64,000 bases of DNA from Leucobacter luti (GTDB taxonomy: Bacteria > Actinomycetota > Actinomycetes > Actinomycetales > Microbacteriaceae). Under the pieces are notes generated by a model that did no database searches, was not told the origin of the DNA, and saw nothing but the letters and a program-made list of their open reading frames with translations. Of the stretch, positions 50,486 to 61,128 are shown piece after piece (within the stretch, counting starts at the first letter, position 1; each line of letters starts with the position of its first letter). Position numbers and translations under genes: made by a program. The stretch is taken from NCBI RefSeq assembly GCF_004217175.1, contig NZ_SHKI01000004.1, positions 124,001 through 188,000 on the forward strand, written 5' to 3'.

Positions 50486-52078
50486 CTACTCCCACTCGAT
50501 GGTCCCCGGCGGCTTCGACGTGACGTCGAGTACCACGCGGTTGACCTCGGGCACCTGGTTGGTGATCTTGTTGGAGATGCGGGCGAGCACGTCGTACGGC
50601 ACGCGCGTCCAGTCGGCCGTCATCGCGTCCTCGGACGAGACGGGGCGCAGCACAATCGGGTGGCCGTAGGTGCGGCCGTCGCCCTGCACGCCCACGGAGC
50701 GCACGTCAGCGAGGAGCACCACGGGGCACTGCCAGATCTCCTGGTCGAGCCCGGCGGCGGTAAGCTCGGCGCGGGCGATCGCGTCGGCCTCGCGCAGAAT
50801 GTCGAGGCGCTCACGGGTGACCTCACCCACGATGCGGATCCCGAGGCCGGGACCGGGGAACGGCTGGCGCCCGACGATCTCCTCGGGGATCCCCAGCTCG
50901 CGGCCGATCGCGCGCACCTCGTCCTTGAACAGGGCGCGGAGCGGCTCGATCAGCTCGAAGTCGAGATCGTCGGGGAGTCCGCCCACGTTGTGGTGCGACT
51001 TGATGTTCGCGGTGCCGGCGCCCCCGCCGGACTCGACGACGTCGGGGTACAGGGTGCCCTGCACCAGGAACTTCACCGACTCGCCCTCGGCCTTTGCCTC
51101 GGCGACGAGCTCCCGCTGCACGCGCTCGAACGAGCGGATGAACTCGCGCCCGATGATCTTGCGCTTCTCCTCAGGGTCGGAGACCCCGGCGAGGTGCCCG
51201 ATGAAGATGTCGGCGGCGTCGACCGTGATGAGGCGCACGCCGGTGGAGGCGACGTAGTCGCGCTCGACCTGCTCGCGCTCCCCCTTGCGGAGCAGCCCGT
51301 GGTCAACGAACACGGCGGTGAGCTGGTCGCCGATCGCCTTGTGCACGAGCGCCGTGGACACGGCCGAGTCGACACCGCCAGACAGCGCGGAGATGACACG
51401 GGCGTTGCCCACCTGGGCGCGGATGCGCTCGACCTGCTCAGCGATCACGTTGCCGGCGTTCCAGTCGGACGGGATTCCGGCGACGTGGTGCAGGAAGTTC
51501 TCGAGGATCTGCTGCCCGTGGTCCGAGTGCTTCACCTCGGGGTGCCACTGCACCCCGTAGAGCTTGCGGGCGGGCGAGCCGAAGGCCGCGACCGGCGTCA
51601 CGGAGGTGTGCGCGAGCACATCGAATCCGGGTGGGGCGCTCTGCACGGCGTCGCCGTGGCTCATCCACACGTTCTGCGTGCCGGGCTGGCCACCGAGGAT
51701 CGCACCGCCGTCGCCGACAACGGTCGCCTCGGTGGCGCCGTACTCGCGGTCGCCGGTGTTGCCGACGGTGCCGCCGAGGGCGCGGGCCATCACCTGGAAG
51801 CCGTAGCAAATGCCGAGCACGGGGATCCCGAGCTCGAAGATTGCGTCGTCAAACTGTGGGGCGCCGTCCTCGTACACCGAGGAGGGCCCGCCGGAGAGGA
51901 CGATGCCGAGGGGGTTGCGTGCCGTGATCTCGGCTGCCGTCACGGTGTGTGGGACGAGCTCGGAGTACACCCCGGCCTCGCGCACTCGCCGGGCGATCAG
52001 CTGCGCGTACTGCGCACCGAAATCCACCACGAGGACGGGACGATGCCCGGTGTCCGTCTGTTCTGCCTGTGTCGCCAT
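50486..52078 (-). CDS. guaA: GMP synthase (glutamine-hydrolysing)
   Basis: A 530-residue bifunctional enzyme that aminates XMP to GMP. The N-terminal amidotransferase has [17 protein letters not shown] (catalytic Cys) and [14 protein letters not shown]. The ATP-pyrophosphatase domain has [18 protein letters not shown], and the C-terminal dimerisation domain ends KPPGTIEWE. The ATG at 52078 is used. It lies in one strand block with guaB3 and guaB, separated from them by SURF1 and DUF3817 genes. Confidence 0.98.
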   Translation of the reverse strand: MATQAEQTDTGHRPVLVVDFGAQYAQLIARRVREAGVYSELVPHTVTAAEITARNPLGIVLSGGPSSVYEDGAPQFDDAIFELGIPVLGICYGFQVMARALGGTVGNTGDREYGATEATVVGDGGAILGGQPGTQNVWMSHGDAVQSAPPGFDVLAHTSVTPVAAFGSPARKLYGVQWHPEVKHSDHGQQILENFLHHVAGIPSDWNAGNVIAEQVERIRAQVGNARVISALSGGVDSAVSTALVHKAIGDQLTAVFVDHGLLRKGEREQVERDYVASTGVRLITVDAADIFIGHLAGVSDPEEKRKIIGREFIRSFERVQRELVAEAKAEGESVKFLVQGTLYPDVVESGGGAGTANIKSHHNVGGLPDDLDFELIEPLRALFKDEVRAIGRELGIPEEIVGRQPFPGPGLGIRIVGEVTRERLDILREADAIARAELTAAGLDQEIWQCPVVLLADVRSVGVQGDGRTYGHPIVLRPVSSEDAMTADWTRVPYDVLARISNKITNQVPEVNRVVLDVTSKPPGTIEWE

Positions 52079-52168
52079 GTTCGAGTGGTGTGGCCTTTCG
52101 GAGTTTGAAGGGAGATGCTGACGATTCTACTCCGGAGAATCGAGTTGGAGCGCCGGGGCTGCGCGGCG

Positions 52169-52630
52169 CTAGGCCGGCGCGTGCTCCGCGGCCGCGCGCT
52201 CGTCGAGGAAGCTGCTCACCTGGCGCACGATCCTGGCCTCCAGGAAGAACGACATGAAGGGGATGACACCGCCGAGGGCGATGAGCAGGAAGCGGCCGAA
52301 GCCCCACCGCATCGGGCTCCAGAGCATGAAGTCCGAAACCAGGTAGATCACGTAGAACCAGCCGTGCGCGATGAGGATCGCCTTGAAGAGATCGAAGCCC
52401 TGCGGCACGAAGTCGCTGTCGACGCCCTCGGGCGCGAGCGGCACGAACTCGGCCATCGCGTTGGGCGTAAACAGGAAGAGCTGCACATTGAAGGCGTACT
52501 TCATCACCATCACGGCGACGAGCAGGAGGAGCATGACGCCCGTGATGACCGAGGTCACCTTGTAGAAGCTCAGCGCCTTGCGGATGCGCGGATAATCTGC
52601 TGGCTTGGGCTGGAGTTGCATGGTTTCCAT
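52169..52630 (-). CDS. DUF3817 small membrane protein
   Basis: About 153 residues with three helices: RKALSFYKVTSVITGVMLLLLVAVMVM, FKAILIAHGWFYVIYLVSDFML and RFLLIALGGVIPFMSFFLEARI. The paired Gly-Trp/Tyr pattern HGWFYVIYL is typical of DUF3817. The ATG at 52630 begins two bases after the SURF1 stop; a second ATG at 52621 has a better GGAAA site and cannot be excluded. Its function is unknown, but in actinobacteria it often lies beside SURF1. Confidence 0.85.
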   Translation of the reverse strand: METMQLQPKPADYPRIRKALSFYKVTSVITGVMLLLLVAVMVMKYAFNVQLFLFTPNAMAEFVPLAPEGVDSDFVPQGFDLFKAILIAHGWFYVIYLVSDFMLWSPMRWGFGRFLLIALGGVIPFMSFFLEARIVRQVSSFLDERAAAEHAPA

Positions 52631-52632
52631 TT

Positions 52633-53490
52633 CTATTCGGGGCTGTGGTGCGTGGCCGCCTCGGCCTGGAGCTCCATGAGCTCGTGTTCTTTCTCCCACG
52701 CGTCCCGGGTGAGCCGGAACCAGAAGAACACGGCGAAGCCCGCGAATACGACCCACTCGATCGCGTAGAACACGTTGAGCCAGTTGACCTTCTCGGGCGG
52801 CAGCGGGGCGACCGAATCGATCGGGTCGAGCTCGCCGGCGGGGAGCAGTGCGGCGGCGCTCCCCTGGTCGTGGAGCACGAGGTATCCAGAGTAGACCGGC
52901 GCGTCCACGTCGCTCCACACGTTCGCGAAGTGCGCGGGGATCATCGTGGTCATCGCCTGCGGGTCGTCTTTGGGCCCGGGAACCTGCGGCCCCTCGGGCG
53001 GCATGTAACGCCCCTCGAGTCGGTGCGCGGCCGAGATTGCGGCGTCGGCGTCGAGGGCCTCGATCGCGCGCTCGGCGGTCGCGGTGTCCGGCGCCCAGCC
53101 GATCGCGACCGCGAGGTGCGCGCGCTCCGGCGGATCGGTGATGAAGTGGCCCACCACCCAGACCCCGATCTCGTCGCCGTTCTGGCGCGGCGAGACGATC
53201 CGCGAGTCTCCGGGAACGAAGCGCCCCGAGACGTCAACCACCACGCCCGCGGCCTCCTCGGTCACGCCCTTTGCGAGGTCGCTCACCTCGGCGAGCGCGC
53301 GCGGCGTCTCGGTGTCGACGACCTCCTGCGCGCCGGCGCGGACCGCGATGCCCATCTGCCACTGGCCGAGCCAGGCGAAGGTTCCTGCTACGGCGAGGGC
53401 GAGCAGCAGCGCCAGGATCCACAGCGGACGGCGCATCACCTGGCCAAGGGTGGGTTCCCCGAGGTACTCAGGCTTCGGCGATGTCGACAA
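52633..53490 (-). CDS. SURF1-like cytochrome c oxidase assembly protein
   Basis: A 285-residue protein with one helix near the N terminus (PLWILALLLALAVAGTFAWLGQWQM) and one near the C terminus (VFYAIEWVVFAGFAVFFWF) flanking an extracytoplasmic domain with VVDVSGRFVPGDSRIV, GVWVVGHFIT and VAIGWAPD. SURF1 helps insert haem in terminal oxidase assembly. The start is a TTG at 53490; an internal ATG at MRRPLWIL is an alternative that would remove 18 residues. Confidence 0.9.
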   Translation of the reverse strand: MSTSPKPEYLGEPTLGQVMRRPLWILALLLALAVAGTFAWLGQWQMGIAVRAGAQEVVDTETPRALAEVSDLAKGVTEEAAGVVVDVSGRFVPGDSRIVSPRQNGDEIGVWVVGHFITDPPERAHLAVAIGWAPDTATAERAIEALDADAAISAAHRLEGRYMPPEGPQVPGPKDDPQAMTTMIPAHFANVWSDVDAPVYSGYLVLHDQGSAAALLPAGELDPIDSVAPLPPEKVNWLNVFYAIEWVVFAGFAVFFWFRLTRDAWEKEHELMELQAEAATHHSPE

Positions 53491-53553
53491 CTGCTGGGTG
53501 CTCGTTTCTCGGATCGGGGTGGCGCGGCTTACGGCCGCGGGGTGGCGGCGGGT

Positions 53554-54675
53554 TTAGCGCTCGGCGTAGACGAGCCCCACCCGCTGGAATTCCTTCAGCT
53601 CGGAGTAGCCGGTCGTGGCCATCGCGCGGCGCAGCGCGCCCACGAGGTTGGCGCTGCCGTCCGCGACATTCGCGGGTCCGTTGAGGATCTCCGTGAGCGG
53701 CGCGACCTGGTCGACCGGCACCCGCCGGCCACGAGGCAACTCCTCGTGGTGCGCTTCCTGTCCCCAGTGCCAGCCGCGCCCGGGGGCGTCAGACGCCTTC
53801 GCGAGGGCGCCGCCGAGCATCACCGCGTCGGCGCCGCAGGCGACCGCCTTAATCATGTCGCCCGAGGTGCCGAGCCCGCCGTCGGCGATCACGTGCACGT
53901 AGCGGCCCCCCGACTCGTCGAGGTAGTCGGAGCGCGCGCCGGCAACGTCGGCGATCGCCGAGGCCATTGGTGCGCGGATCCCGAGCGTCGCGCGGGTGGT
54001 CGAGGACGCGCCGCCGCCGAAGCCAACGAGCACGCCGGCCGCGCCGGTGCGCATCAGGTGCAGCGCCGACTGGTAGGTGGCGGCACCGCCGACGATCACG
54101 GGGACGTCGAGCTCATAGATGAACTGCTTGAGGTTGAGCGGCTCACGGCCCTCCCGCGACACGTGCTCGGCCGACACGGTGTTGCCGCGGATCACGAACA
54201 TGTCGACGCCGGCCTTCACCACGGTCTCGGTGAACTCAGCGGTGCGGTGCGGTGAGAGCGCGCCCGCAACAGTGACACCGGAATCGCGAATCTGGCCCAC
54301 GCGGTCGCGGATCAGTTCGGGCTTGATCGGCGCGGAATAGAGCTCGCGCATGCGCTGCAGGGCGGCGGCCTCGTCCGTGATCTTCGCGAGATCGGCGAGC
54401 AGGGTTTCCGGGTCGTCGTGGCGGGTCCACAGGCCCTCAAGGTTGAGGACGCCGAGCCCGCCGAGCTTGCCGAGGGCGATGGCCGACTCCGGCGACATCA
54501 CCGAGTCCATCGGGGCGCCCAGCACCGGAATGTCGAAGTGGAATGCGTCAATCGACCACGCGGTGGAGACCAACTCCGGATCGCGAGTGCGTCGGGTGGG
54601 GACGACTCCGATCTCGTCGAAGGTGTACACGCGACGTGCGCGCTTGCCGCGGCCGATCTCGATCTCGTTGCTCAC
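53554..54675 (-). CDS. GuaB3 family IMP dehydrogenase-related protein
   Basis: A 373-residue TIM-barrel protein of the actinobacterial GuaB3 group. It has EIEIGRGKRARRVYTFDEIGVVPTRRT, IPVLGAPMDSVMSPESAIALGKLGGLGVLNLEGLW, VPVIVGGAATYQSAL and VIADGGLGTSGDMIKAVACGADAVMLGG. It lacks the CBS pair of true IMP dehydrogenase and the canonical GxGSICTT loop around the catalytic Cys, so it may be a GMP reductase-like or regulatory enzyme. It follows guaB on the same strand after a strong hairpin. Confidence 0.92.
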   Translation of the reverse strand: MSNEIEIGRGKRARRVYTFDEIGVVPTRRTRDPELVSTAWSIDAFHFDIPVLGAPMDSVMSPESAIALGKLGGLGVLNLEGLWTRHDDPETLLADLAKITDEAAALQRMRELYSAPIKPELIRDRVGQIRDSGVTVAGALSPHRTAEFTETVVKAGVDMFVIRGNTVSAEHVSREGREPLNLKQFIYELDVPVIVGGAATYQSALHLMRTGAAGVLVGFGGGASSTTRATLGIRAPMASAIADVAGARSDYLDESGGRYVHVIADGGLGTSGDMIKAVACGADAVMLGGALAKASDAPGRGWHWGQEAHHEELPRGRRVPVDQVAPLTEILNGPANVADGSANLVGALRRAMATTGYSELKEFQRVGLVYAER

Positions 54676-54770
54676 CCGACCAGTCTACCCGGGACTCAGC
54701 TGGACGGTTCCCGAAGCGCGGCGAGAACGCACCCTCCCCCGCGGGACGCGTCGCGCCCAGGCCCGGGTCG

Positions 54771-54838
54771 CCCGCGACATCTCACCCCGGAGGGACAGCG
54801 GCCCCAACCCCGGAGAACCCGCGACATCCCGCCCCGGA
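54771..54838. repeat. Imperfect direct repeat between guaB and guaB3
   Basis: CCCGCGACATCTCACCCCGG (from 54771) recurs as CCCGCGACATCCCGCCCCGG (from 54818), in a 228-base spacer that also holds the guaB terminator. It has no coding potential that I can support. Confidence 0.6.
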
Positions 54839-54844
54839 CACACC

Positions 54845-54885
54845 GCAGCGCCCCACCCCGAACGCGGTTCGGGGTGGGGCGCTGC
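54845..54885 (-). terminator. Terminator hairpin after guaB
   Basis: A perfect 19-bp stem (54845-54863 with 54867-54885) around a three-base loop, starting 19 bases after the guaB stop on the minus strand. Confidence 0.85.
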
Positions 54886-54903
54886 GTGGCGTGCGGTGTT
54901 TCG

Positions 54904-56412
<1,509 letters not shown>

Positions 56413-56482
56413 TCATCTGTGTTGTGGTTGGAGACTGGTGGGTACTCGACTTGGCCCGGGATGAGGCCGCCGTACCTTGCGA

Positions 56483-57406
56483 CTAGTCTAACGGGATAGG
56501 GCCGGTAGCGAGCTGCGCTCCGGGCGAACGCCGCAGCTGGATCACCATGTCGATAATCAAGATCACGAGCGCAATCCAGACGGCGACAAATCCGACCCAG
56601 CGCCCCGGCGACACGTCCTCGTGCATCACGAAGAAGCCGTACAGGAACCCGAGGATCGGGGTGAGGAACTGCAGGAAGCCGAGGTACGACAGCGGCAGCC
56701 GCCGCGCCGATTCCCCGAACAGGATGAGCGGGATCGCGGTCATCACGCCGCTCAGGAGAACGAGCAGCAGGATCCCGGTGCCGTGCGTGTAGGCGGCGAG
56801 GCCGGTCACGCTCGCCACGACCGCCATTTGCACCGCCGCGATCGGCGCCGTGGTCAGTGTCTCGATCGTCAGCCCGGTGATGCCGTCCACCGACTCGCCC
56901 GCGTGCTTGTGCACCGCGCCGTAGAGCCCGAAGGAGACGGCGAGGCCGAGGGCGATCCAGGGGAACGAGCCGTAGGCGACCGCCGCGATCACGACGCCGA
57001 CCGCGGCAATGCCCACCGCGATCCACTGGAGCCGTGTGAGGCGTTCCCCGCGCACGACGACGCCGATGAGGATCGTGAAAAGCGGGTTGATGAAGTATCC
57101 GAGCGAGGTCTCGATCACGTGCCCGCTCATGACGCCGATGACGAAGATCTGCCAGTTGGCGTACAGCAGCAGGGCGGAGAGCGCGAACCAGCCGAGCAGT
57201 CTGGGGTTGCGCAGGATCAGCGCCACCTGCCGCCACCGCCGCGTGAGCGTGGCGAGAATTGCGCAGAACACGAGGGTTGCACCCACGCGCCAGGGCACCA
57301 CCTCGAGGGGGTTCACCATGGCAATGAGGCCGAAATAGAACGGGAAGGTGCCCCAGAGCAGGTATGCGCCGAGCCCGTATCCAAGTCCTGCCCGAGTCTG
57401 CTTCAC
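56483..57406 (-). CDS. rarD: EamA family transporter RarD
   Basis: A 307-residue membrane protein with ten helices in two EamA repeats. GLGYGLGAYLLWGTFPFYF, VVPWRVGATLVFC, NWQIFVIGVMSGHVIETSLGYFINPLF and SYLGFLQFLTPILGFLYGFFVMHE are the conserved RarD segments. It is a drug/metabolite-superfamily exporter of unknown substrate. It lies between guaB and groES and has no partner gene. Confidence 0.92.
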   Translation of the reverse strand: MKQTRAGLGYGLGAYLLWGTFPFYFGLIAMVNPLEVVPWRVGATLVFCAILATLTRRWRQVALILRNPRLLGWFALSALLLYANWQIFVIGVMSGHVIETSLGYFINPLFTILIGVVVRGERLTRLQWIAVGIAAVGVVIAAVAYGSFPWIALGLAVSFGLYGAVHKHAGESVDGITGLTIETLTTAPIAAVQMAVVASVTGLAAYTHGTGILLLVLLSGVMTAIPLILFGESARRLPLSYLGFLQFLTPILGFLYGFFVMHEDVSPGRWVGFVAVWIALVILIIDMVIQLRRSPGAQLATGPIPLD

Positions 57407-57514
57407 CGATTCAGTCTACTCCCGGCTTGGCGCCCGGTGCGCCACCTCCGACCCTCTGCCACGGCTCAGCTCGACCGCGCCCCGGGATCGACTGCGGAGC
57501 GGCCCACACACGAG

Positions 57515-57550
57515 AGCGGGCTCCCCAGTCCGAAGACCGGGGAGCCCGCT
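57515..57550 (-). terminator. Terminator hairpin after groES
   Basis: A perfect 12-bp stem (57515-57526 with 57539-57550) begins 14 bases after the groES stop on the minus strand, consistent with a monocistronic groES message. Confidence 0.8.
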
Positions 57551-57564
57551 GTATCCGCGCGAGG

Positions 57565-57861
57565 TTAGCGCGTCACGACCGCGAGGATGTCGCGGGCCGA
57601 GAGCACGAGGTAGTCGTCTCCGCCGACCTTGACCTCGGTGCCGCCGAACTTCGAGTAGATGACGATGTCGCCGACGCTCACGTCGAGGGGAATGCGGGTG
57701 CCGCTGTCTGACACGCGGCCGGGGCCGACTGCAACAACTTCACCCTCCTGGGGCTTCTCCTTGGCGCTATCGGGAATCACGAGCCCGGACGCAGTGGTCT
57801 GCTCGGCCTCGACCTGCTTGATAACGATGCGATCCTCGAGCGGCTTGATGGCAACCGACAC
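57565..57861 (-). CDS. groES: Co-chaperonin GroES
   Basis: A 98-residue 10-kDa chaperonin cap for GroEL. It has [46 protein letters not shown], including the mobile loop, and ends [14 protein letters not shown]. The GTG at 57861 follows an AAAGAGG site. A CIRCE element lies about 80 bases upstream. No groEL gene follows; a hairpin closes the transcript, so GroEL is encoded elsewhere. Confidence 0.97.
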   Translation of the reverse strand: MSVAIKPLEDRIVIKQVEAEQTTASGLVIPDSAKEKPQEGEVVAVGPGRVSDSGTRIPLDVSVGDIVIYSKFGGTEVKVGGDDYLVLSARDILAVVTR

Positions 57862-57940
57862 AGTTGACCTCTTTCCAGTGTGCGAACGTTCTCGCGCTCG
57901 CCCAATGCGAACGCGTCTACCTCAGAGTCTAGGACTCCCA

Positions 57941-57967
57941 TTGGCACTCGTGCAAGGGGAGTGCCAA
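57941..57967 (-). promoter_or_regulatory. CIRCE element (HrcA operator) upstream of groES
   Basis: TTGGCACTC and GAGTGCCAA separated by nine bases match the CIRCE consensus TTAGCACTC-N9-GAGTGCTAA with one symmetrical change. HrcA binding here would give heat-inducible groES. Confidence 0.93.
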
Positions 57968-58142
57968 TCGTTGGGATCGCTCCAAGCGAACGCTAAGAAT
58001 CCGCGCCGCCCGAGGGCCCCGCAAGATTCACGGGCCAAGCCCATGTCGCGCCCGGGAACGCCGGATACACTGGGGAGCACACACGGAGATGGGACCGCAG
58101 GGGCGGATTCCCATGTCCTGAAGCGGCCCCAAGGAGATCCAC

Positions 58143-58640
58143 ATGTCGACGCCACAGCACCCCGAGTCCGGTACCCCCGGACAGCAGCCCCCCGCTTACG
58201 CTCCCGCCGGTACCCCGGCTCCGGGCTCCGCTCAGCCGACGGTGCAGCTTCCGCCCATGCCGCAGGCACCCCAGCAGCCAGCTCCCGCATACCAGACGCC
58301 CGCGCAGGGCGCTCCCGCCTACGCCCAGCAGCAGCCGTACCGCGGTGCCCAGTCACCGGCCCCGGCCCCGGTTGGCACCACCCTGGACAAGACCAACACC
58401 TTCGCGTTCCTCTCGATCATCCTGGCCTTCATTGCGCCGATCGCGGGCATCGTGTTTGGCCACATGGGGCTGAGCCAGATCAAGCGCACGGGTGACTCGG
58501 GCCGCGGCATCGCGCTCACCGGCCTCATCATCAGCTACGCGTGGTTCGCATTCCTCGCGGTGTTCATCGTGCTCTACGTCGGGTTCATCCTGATGATCGT
58601 CGGCTTCGCCGCGGACTCCGCGTCGAGCTACATGTACTAG
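58143..58640 (+). CDS. DUF4190-domain membrane protein
   Basis: A 165-residue protein. The first 75 residues are a proline-, glutamine- and alanine-rich cytoplasmic-type tail, followed by two helices enclosing GHMGLSQIKRTGDSGRGIALTGLIISY, the DUF4190 signature. The function is unknown. The ATG at 58143 follows AAGGAG. The next gene, also DUF4190-type, starts 13 bases after the stop, forming an operon. Confidence 0.85.
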   Translation: MSTPQHPESGTPGQQPPAYAPAGTPAPGSAQPTVQLPPMPQAPQQPAPAYQTPAQGAPAYAQQQPYRGAQSPAPAPVGTTLDKTNTFAFLSIILAFIAPIAGIVFGHMGLSQIKRTGDSGRGIALTGLIISYAWFAFLAVFIVLYVGFILMIVGFAADSASSYMY

Positions 58641-58653
58641 AACCGGAGCACGC

Positions 58654-59085
58654 GTGAGCCAGGACCAGCCGCACGGCGACGCCGACCAGCAGCCGCCGCA
58701 GTACGCGCCGCCGCTGGGTGGCACGCCACCGCAGGGTGCCCCACAGTATGCGGCACCGAGCTACGACGCCCCGCAGCCGGGCGCGTGGCCCGCCAGCGCA
58801 CCCCCGGTGGTCTCGCAGACCTACTACGTGCCCTACCCGGTGCCGGCGCAGGCGCCCGCTACGAACACGCTGTCGATCCTGGCGCTCATTGCCGCGTTCC
58901 TCGCCCCGTTCGTGGTGCCCGTCGTGCTCGGGCACATCAGCCTGAACCAGATCCGCCGCACCGGTGAGGGCGGTCGGGGGCTCGCGATCGCAGCACTCGT
59001 GCTCGGCTACATTCAGGTGGCGCTGTGGGGGCTGCTCATCTGTTTCATTGTCTGGGTCGGCGTCGTCGCCGCGGCAAGTTCCTGA
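58654..59085 (+). CDS. DUF4190-domain membrane protein
   Basis: A 143-residue paralogue of its upstream neighbour: proline/glutamine-rich N terminus (residues 1-68), then two helices around GHISLNQIRRTGEGGRGLAIAALVLGY. The GTG at 58654 has CCGGAG upstream. A methyltransferase gene starts 11 bases after its stop, so three genes appear to be co-transcribed. Confidence 0.83.
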   Translation: MSQDQPHGDADQQPPQYAPPLGGTPPQGAPQYAAPSYDAPQPGAWPASAPPVVSQTYYVPYPVPAQAPATNTLSILALIAAFLAPFVVPVVLGHISLNQIRRTGEGGRGLAIAALVLGYIQVALWGLLICFIVWVGVVAAASS

Positions 59086-59096
59086 GCACGTAGCCG

Positions 59097-60353
59097 GTGA
59101 ACGCTCGAGAGCAAGGCGCGCGATCCGCCGCGCCCGGGAGTCGGCCGGCCCCGCCGGGCTGGGAGTTCCTGTTTGAGACGCCCGGCCTGGACGCGCTCAG
59201 CCGCACCGCGGGCGAGCTCGCGGGCGGCGCCGACGCTGCACGGCTCAACACCGAGCTTCGACGTGGCGGGCTGACAGCGGAACAGACAGCGGCGGTCCTC
59301 ACGCAGGCGACGCTTCGGATCAAGGCGCGAGCAAAGTTTGGCGACCTCGCAATGTCGCTGCTGTTCACCCCCGCCGGGCTTGAACAGGCGACGCGCGCCG
59401 GGGTCGCCGCGCGGCACGCCGAGCGCTTCCGCGCGGCAGGGTGCACCACGGTCGCCGATCTCGGCTGCGGAATCGGCGCTGAGTCGATCGCGCTCATCGG
59501 CGCGGGCATCTCCCCGCGGGCGGTGGAGCTGGACCCGTTCACGGCCCGCGTTGCGGAGCACAACCTCGGGGTCACCGCCGCGCACCACCGCCGCCCGCTG
59601 CCCACCGTCAGGATCGGCGACGCGGAGCGGATCGGACCCGGCGACGCGGACGGCGTGTTCCTTGACCCCGCGCGGCGCACGGCCGGCCACACGGACACCC
59701 GACGAGTGGCCTCCCCCGACGATTATTCGCCATCGCTCACGTTCGCGTTCGGGCTCGCGGAGACGGTCCCAACGGGGATCAAGCTCGGCCCCGGGCTCGA
59801 CCGCGACCTCATCCCGGACGATGCCGAGGCGCAGTGGGTGTCCGTTGACGGGCAGGTAGTGGAGACCGGGCTCTGGTTCGGTGCGCTCGCGCGCCCGGGC
59901 GTGAAGCGCGCGGCGCTCGTGCTGCGCGGCGGCGATGCGGCGGAGCTCAGCGCGGATCGCGACGCCGACGACGCGGCGCAGCGCCCGCTGGGCGAGTACC
60001 TCTACGAACCGGACGGCGCGGTGATCCGGGCCAGGCTCATCGGCAAGCTCGCCGGCCAGCTCGGTGCCGGGATGATGAGCGACGGAATCGCCTACCTCAC
60101 GGCGGACCGGCGCGTCCCCACCCCGTTCGCGCAGGCGTTCAGGATCGTCGCTGAGCTGCCCGTCAAGGAGAAGGAGCTGCGGCGCGCGCTCGCCGAGCGC
60201 GAGATCGGCACGCTCGAGATCAAGAAGCGGGGCGCCGACGTGGACCCCGCGGCGCTGCGGACGCGGCTGAAGCTCCGGGGCCGGGGTCGCGCCACCCTCG
60301 TGCTCACTCGGGTGGCCGGGGCCCACGTCGCGCTGCTCGCCGAGCGCTGCTGA
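59097..60353 (+). CDS. Class I SAM-dependent methyltransferase (THUMP-like C terminus)
   Basis: A 418-residue protein. A helical N-terminal domain (residues about 20-105) precedes a Rossmann methyltransferase core with motif I TVADLGCGIGAESIALIGAG, the acidic ribose loop AVELDP and DGVFLDPARRTAGH as motif IV. The C terminus (KKRGADVDPAALRTRLKLRGRGRATLVLTRV) looks like a THUMP-like nucleic-acid-binding domain. An RNA substrate is likely but not shown. The GTG at 59097 is 11 bases after the DUF4190 gene. Confidence 0.82.
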   Translation: MNAREQGARSAAPGSRPAPPGWEFLFETPGLDALSRTAGELAGGADAARLNTELRRGGLTAEQTAAVLTQATLRIKARAKFGDLAMSLLFTPAGLEQATRAGVAARHAERFRAAGCTTVADLGCGIGAESIALIGAGISPRAVELDPFTARVAEHNLGVTAAHHRRPLPTVRIGDAERIGPGDADGVFLDPARRTAGHTDTRRVASPDDYSPSLTFAFGLAETVPTGIKLGPGLDRDLIPDDAEAQWVSVDGQVVETGLWFGALARPGVKRAALVLRGGDAAELSADRDADDAAQRPLGEYLYEPDGAVIRARLIGKLAGQLGAGMMSDGIAYLTADRRVPTPFAQAFRIVAELPVKEKELRRALAEREIGTLEIKKRGADVDPAALRTRLKLRGRGRATLVLTRVAGAHVALLAERC

Positions 60354-60388
60354 GCCGAGCCGGGCTCCGCTGAGCCGAGCCGGGCTCC
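60349..60388. repeat. 20-bp perfect tandem duplication across the methyltransferase stop
   Basis: GCTGAGCCGAGCCGGGCTCC occurs at 60349-60368 and 60369-60388. The first copy includes the methyltransferase stop codon (TGA 60351-60353), so the duplication does not alter the protein. Confidence 0.9.
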
Positions 60389-60419
60389 GACCCCGGCAGA
60401 GCGTCCCCGCGAGAACCGC

Positions 60420-60460
60420 CGAAGGGGCGGGGCGAGGGTGTCCCCCGCCCCGCCCCTTCG
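60420..60460. terminator. Bidirectional terminator hairpin
   Basis: A perfect 15-bp stem (60420-60434 with 60446-60460) lies between the convergent methyltransferase and DUF4190 genes, ending 17 bases from the DUF4190 stop. Confidence 0.8.
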
Positions 60461-60477
60461 GCGCTGCAACTGGCGAA

Positions 60478-60993
60478 CTAGTTCGTCGACTGCTCGTCGA
60501 TCTGCTGCTCAAGCTGTTCGAGCTGCTGCTGGAAGTCTGGGTCGTTCGCGAGCTGACCTGCTGCCACGATGATGCCGATCCAGACGATGATGCCGACGAT
60601 GATCGCGAGCGCACCGGTGATGATGCCGGTGAGCGCGAGGCCCTTCGACTGCTTCTTCACGAGCGCGATAATGCTGAGCACGAGACCGACCACGCCGAGC
60701 AGCGGGCCGAAGCCGGGCAGGAAGAACAGCACCACGGAGAAGAGCAGACCCACGATGCCGAGGATCATTCCCGAGAGCGCGAGGCCCTTGGGCTGTGAGG
60801 CGACCGGGGCGTAGCCCTGCGGCGCCTGGCCGTACCCGGCGGCGGGCGCCTGCGGCTGGACGGGCGGCGCGGCTGGGGCCGCGGGAGCAGCGGGCTGCGC
60901 CTGCGGCGACACGGGCGGCGCCACCGGCGGGGTGGGCTCGACCGGGGGCACCGGGTTCGGTGTGGGTTCGTTGCCGGGCAGATTCTCGGACAT
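60478..60993 (-). CDS. DUF4190-domain membrane protein with coiled C terminus
   Basis: About 171 residues: a proline/alanine-rich tail (1-72), two helices with GLALSGMILGIVGLLFSVVLFFLPG and GLALTGIITGALAIIVGIIVWIG enclosing LSIIALVKKQSKGLALTG, and a short acidic glutamine-rich coiled segment (QQQLEQLEQQIDEQ). The ATG at 60993 has AAGGAG five bases upstream and is preferred over an ATG at 61011. This is the third such protein within 3 kb. Confidence 0.83.
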   Translation of the reverse strand: MSENLPGNEPTPNPVPPVEPTPPVAPPVSPQAQPAAPAAPAAPPVQPQAPAAGYGQAPQGYAPVASQPKGLALSGMILGIVGLLFSVVLFFLPGFGPLLGVVGLVLSIIALVKKQSKGLALTGIITGALAIIVGIIVWIGIIVAAGQLANDPDFQQQLEQLEQQIDEQSTN

Positions 60994-61128
60994 GACGCTC
61001 CTTCGTTTCACTGCAGCGGCTCAGAGAATGCCGCAGATCTACTCTCAGCCTACGGTCAGCTTCGTATGAAGTGCGAACAAATTGCGCAGTTTCTGCATTT
61101 TCCCCCGCGTATCCCGCGCGGCGCCCGC

